Part shown: piece after piece, positions 62,601-64,000 of the stretch
Numbering within the stretch: the first letter of the stretch is position 1
How the letters are laid out: each line of letters begins with the position of its first letter
From: Cladopsammia gracilis
Taxonomy: Eukaryota > Cnidaria > Anthozoa > Scleractinia > Dendrophylliidae
Length of the DNA: 64,000 bases
Assembly: GCA_022457155.1 (NCBI GenBank)
Contig: JAJGOT010000219.1
Coordinates: 372,501 to 436,500 of the forward strand
Direction: 5' to 3'
Made by a program: the position numbers and the translations under genes
The notes under the pieces: generated by a model
The model's input: only the letters and a program-made list of their open reading frames with translations
Told to the model about the DNA's origin: nothing
Database searches by the model: none

Positions 62601-64000
62601 TATTTCTTGGTTATGAAGAAATTGCACTTTATCTCCTGAGAGCTTGTTGGTTGGAGGAGGCAGTTCTGATCGTAGCTCTTCTTGTTTAATGGTCTGCGTT
62701 ATCCACTGTTCGGTTTTCAGCTTTTCTACTTTGGGAGGCGGCGGTTTTTCTTGAACTTCTAAGGCATAGCTATGCTGATCAAATGCGGGAATTACCAGCT
62801 TGCCTGGTGAAGAGCCGTCAACTTTTGTGGCAGGCTGTGTTTCTTGTGTTTGGAGAAATTGCACTTGATGTACCGACAGCTTGTTTGTTGGAGGAGGCAG
62901 TTCTGATCGGAGCTCCTGAGGTTTCGTTGATTGTGTTATCCACTCTTCGGCCGCTTTGCGTTTCTCCACCTTTGGAGGGGGCGACAGTTCCTTCACTTGT
63001 ATGGATGAGCTTTCCTGATTGTAGTCGGGAATGACTAGCCTCCCTGGTGACGACACATTCACCTTCTCGACTCTCTGTGTTTCTTGGTTATGAAGAAATT
63101 GCACTTTATCTGCTGAGAGCTTGTTGGTTGGAGGAGGCAGTTCTGATCGGAGCTCTTCTTGTTTAATGGTCTGCGTTATCCACTGTTCGGTTTTCAGCTT
63201 TTCTACTTTGGGAGGCGGCGGTTTTTCTTGAACTTCTAAGGCATAGCTATGCTGATCAAATGCGGGAATTACCAGCTTGCCTGGTGAAGAGCCGTCAACT
63301 TTTGTGGCAGGCTGTGTTTCTTGTGTTTGGAGAAATTGCACTTGATGTACCGACAGCTTGTTTGTTGGAGGAGGCAGTTCTGATCGGAGCTCCTGAGGTT
63401 TCGTTGATTGTGTTATCCACTCTTCGGCCGCTTTGCGTTTCTCCACCTTTGGAGGGGGCGACAGTTCCTTCACTTGTATGGATGAGCTTTCCTGATTGTA
63501 GTCGGGAATGACTAGCCTCCCTGGTGACGACACATTCACCTTCTCGACTCTCTGTGTTTCTTGGTTATGAAGAAATTGCACTTTATCTGCTGAGAGCTTG
63601 TTGGTTGGAGGAGGCAGTTCTGATCGGAGCTCTTCTTGTTTAATGGTCTGCGTTATCCACTGTTCGGTTTTCAGCTTTTCTACTTTGGGAGGCGGCGGTT
63701 TTTCGTGAACTTCTAAGGCATAGCTATGCTGATCAAATGCGGGAATTACCAGCTTGCCTGGTGAAGAGCCGTCAACTTTTGTGGCAGGCTGTGTTTCTTG
63801 TGTTTGGAGAAATTGCACTTGATGTACCGACAGCTTGTTTGTTGGAGGAGGCAGTTCTGATCGGAGCTCCTGAGGTTTCGTTGATTGTGTTATCCACTCT
63901 TCGGCCGCTTTGCGTTTCTCCACCTTTGGAGGGGGCGACAGTTCCTTCACTTGTATGGATGAGCTTTCCTGATTGTAGTCGGGAATGACTAGCCTCCCTG
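59688..64000 (-). CDS. partial gene for a long protein of 159-residue tandem repeats (3' end only)
   Basis: The frame is open from the window edge to TGA at 59688-59690, more than 1,430 codons with no intron; the N-terminus lies outside. It is built from units of about 80 residues, each with an EEWITQ or EQWITQ tryptophan, ELRSELPPPTNKLS, a VQFL segment and SPG(R/K)LVIPDF or IPAF. Types A and B alternate, so the true period is 159 residues (477 bp). About five AB pairs are nearly identical, then six or so diverged units lead to the C-terminus. It is polar, proline- and lysine-rich and lacks membrane helices in the visible part, so an extended intracellular scaffold or structural protein is plausible. 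I do not recognise the family. The first Met-like start at 63950 is a GTG inside a repeat and is not a real start. Antisense 83-codon ORFs recurring every 477 bp are shadows. Confidence 0.85.
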   Translation of the reverse strand, partial: GRLVIPDYNQESSSIQVKELSPPPKVEKRKAAEEWITQSTKPQELRSELPPPTNKLSVHQVQFLQTQETQPATKVDGSSPGKLVIPAFDQHSYALEVHEKPPPPKVEKLKTEQWITQTIKQEELRSELPPPTNKLSADKVQFLHNQETQRVEKVNVSSPGRLVIPDYNQESSSIQVKELSPPPKVEKRKAAEEWITQSTKPQELRSELPPPTNKLSVHQVQFLQTQETQPATKVDGSSPGKLVIPAFDQHSYALEVQEKPPPPKVEKLKTEQWITQTIKQEELRSELPPPTNKLSADKVQFLHNQETQRVEKVNVSSPGRLVIPDYNQESSSIQVKELSPPPKVEKRKAAEEWITQSTKPQELRSELPPPTNKLSVHQVQFLQTQETQPATKVDGSSPGKLVIPAFDQHSYALEVQEKPPPPKVEKLKTEQWITQTIKQEELRSELPPPTNKLSGDKVQFLHNQEIQRVEKVNVSSPGRLVIPDYNQESSSIQVKELSPPPKVEKRKAAEEWITQSTKPQELRSELPPPTNKLSVHQVQFLQTQETQPATKVDGSSPGKLVIPAFDQHSYALEVHEKPPPPKVEKLKTEQWITQTIKQEELRSELPPPTNKLSADKVQFLHNQETQRVEKVNVSSPGRLVIPDYNQESSSIQVKELSPPPKVEKRKAAEEWITQSTKPQELRSELPPPTNKLSVHQVQFLQTQETQPATKVDGSSPGKLVIPAFDQHSYALEVQEKPPPPKVEKLKTEQWITQTIKQEELRSELPPPTNKLSADKVQFLHNQETQRVEKVNVSSPGRLVIPDYNQESSSIQVKELSPPPKVEKRKAAEEWITQTIKQDELRSELPPPTNKLSVHQVQFLQTQETQPATKVDGSSPGKLVIPAFDQHSYAIENQEKPPPPKVEKLKTDQWITQTIKQEELRSELLPPTNKLSADKLQLLQTEDTEPGSKADIISPGRLLIPDFKQHSFTVDVQEKSSPSKVEMHNSEEWITHSMTNEDLKSIPLRSRSKLTVEKLKFPNYSEEAHGVKLTQSSNMPSIEKRIVVNTEGAQHSRVSNGSVPGRVVVPSFHQHSSYVDLRVVSSPSKVGKLNAEEWMTHSMTQEELRALPLPSTSKRSGGSMQFVHKQERDQGQQLDDSLPGRLAVRDFDHHRFSVEMKDVSEPSKMDKRNSLKWVGGTSMDEKVSTEVTRATNKLSSEKFQFLHRQSPQTSHESSVGRLETGVTEYQEENKRKAEQWTLLTTTHENLREEEKLQFAQNQGMQPDRMSFGSSPGRIVIPDYGAHKFSIDVQEPASPFKNKKGNSQVWLAQQGTNGEFRSELPSSTNKLSTDKLHFQTQESLVATKGDRVSPGRVVIPDFKQHSFSIDVQEKRSSPNVQESNAKEWVTHSLSREQLRTLPLANNKADSRQNAVRQTHGKQSVKKVDSMSPGRLVIPAGFH

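Noticed and set aside
61829..63988. Series of plus-strand 83-residue ORFs every 477 bp
   Set aside because: Exact antisense shadows of the repeat protein; their repetition only reflects the 477-bp unit.
1..64000. CRISPR-like array or bacterial operon
   Set aside because: Tandem repeats here have no unique spacers, and introns, LINEs and metazoan domain families show that the DNA is eukaryotic.

Overview
This is an AT-rich, intron-bearing, transposon-dense eukaryotic window. The gene content (an intronless BTB-Kelch gene, a long discoidin/fucolectin/fibronectin receptor gene) and the repeat types (Penelope-like elements, CR1/L2-like LINE tails, many TTAA-flanked short inverted-repeat elements) suggest an anthozoan cnidarian, most likely a stony coral. 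That assignment is an inference from gene and repeat style; no species can be named from the sequence alone.

Layout. 1-1.3 kb: a 35-bp tandem repeat, a Penelope-like 3' end and a promoter. 1.3-3.1 kb: a complete single-exon Kelch-like gene on the plus strand. 3.2-11 kb: a palindromic element, a 79-bp satellite of about 19 units, twin 286-bp MITEs and a 4-kb TTAA-flanked element. 11.5-49.8 kb: one large minus-strand gene that I assembled exon by exon. It encodes a signal peptide, two F5/8C (discoidin) domains, two fucolectin-type (FTP) domains, two fibronectin type III domains, a transmembrane helix and a tyrosine-rich tail. The 13 proposed exons keep one reading frame (2,868 nt, 955 residues), and nearly all module borders are phase-1 introns. 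The introns hold most of the transposons in the window: LINE tails, Penelope-like fold-backs with target duplications, a self-nested TTAA element, a 2.2-kb element with repeat-filled inverted ends and several snap-back MITEs. 50.1-54.7 kb: a 4.6-kb inverted-repeat transposon just upstream of the proposed first exon. It carries a decayed minus-strand ORF and is interrupted by a Penelope-like reverse transcriptase fragment. 54.7-59.6 kb: repeats and no recognised gene. 59.7-64 kb: the C-terminal part of a minus-strand gene made of nearly identical 159-residue repeats; it runs off the window end.

Biology. The receptor is the most interesting object. Its extracellular side looks built to bind glycans or cell surfaces; one FTP domain keeps the complete fucose-site signature, including the vicinal cysteine pair. 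Its short tail carries four YxxL/V-type motifs, two of them spaced like an ITAM. It is a good candidate for a cnidarian lectin-type immune, symbiont-recognition or self-recognition receptor. The Kelch-like gene probably encodes a CUL3 ubiquitin-ligase adaptor. The repeat protein at the right edge is not recognised. Nothing in the sequence shows that the three genes work together. All splice sites were read by eye and need transcript support.
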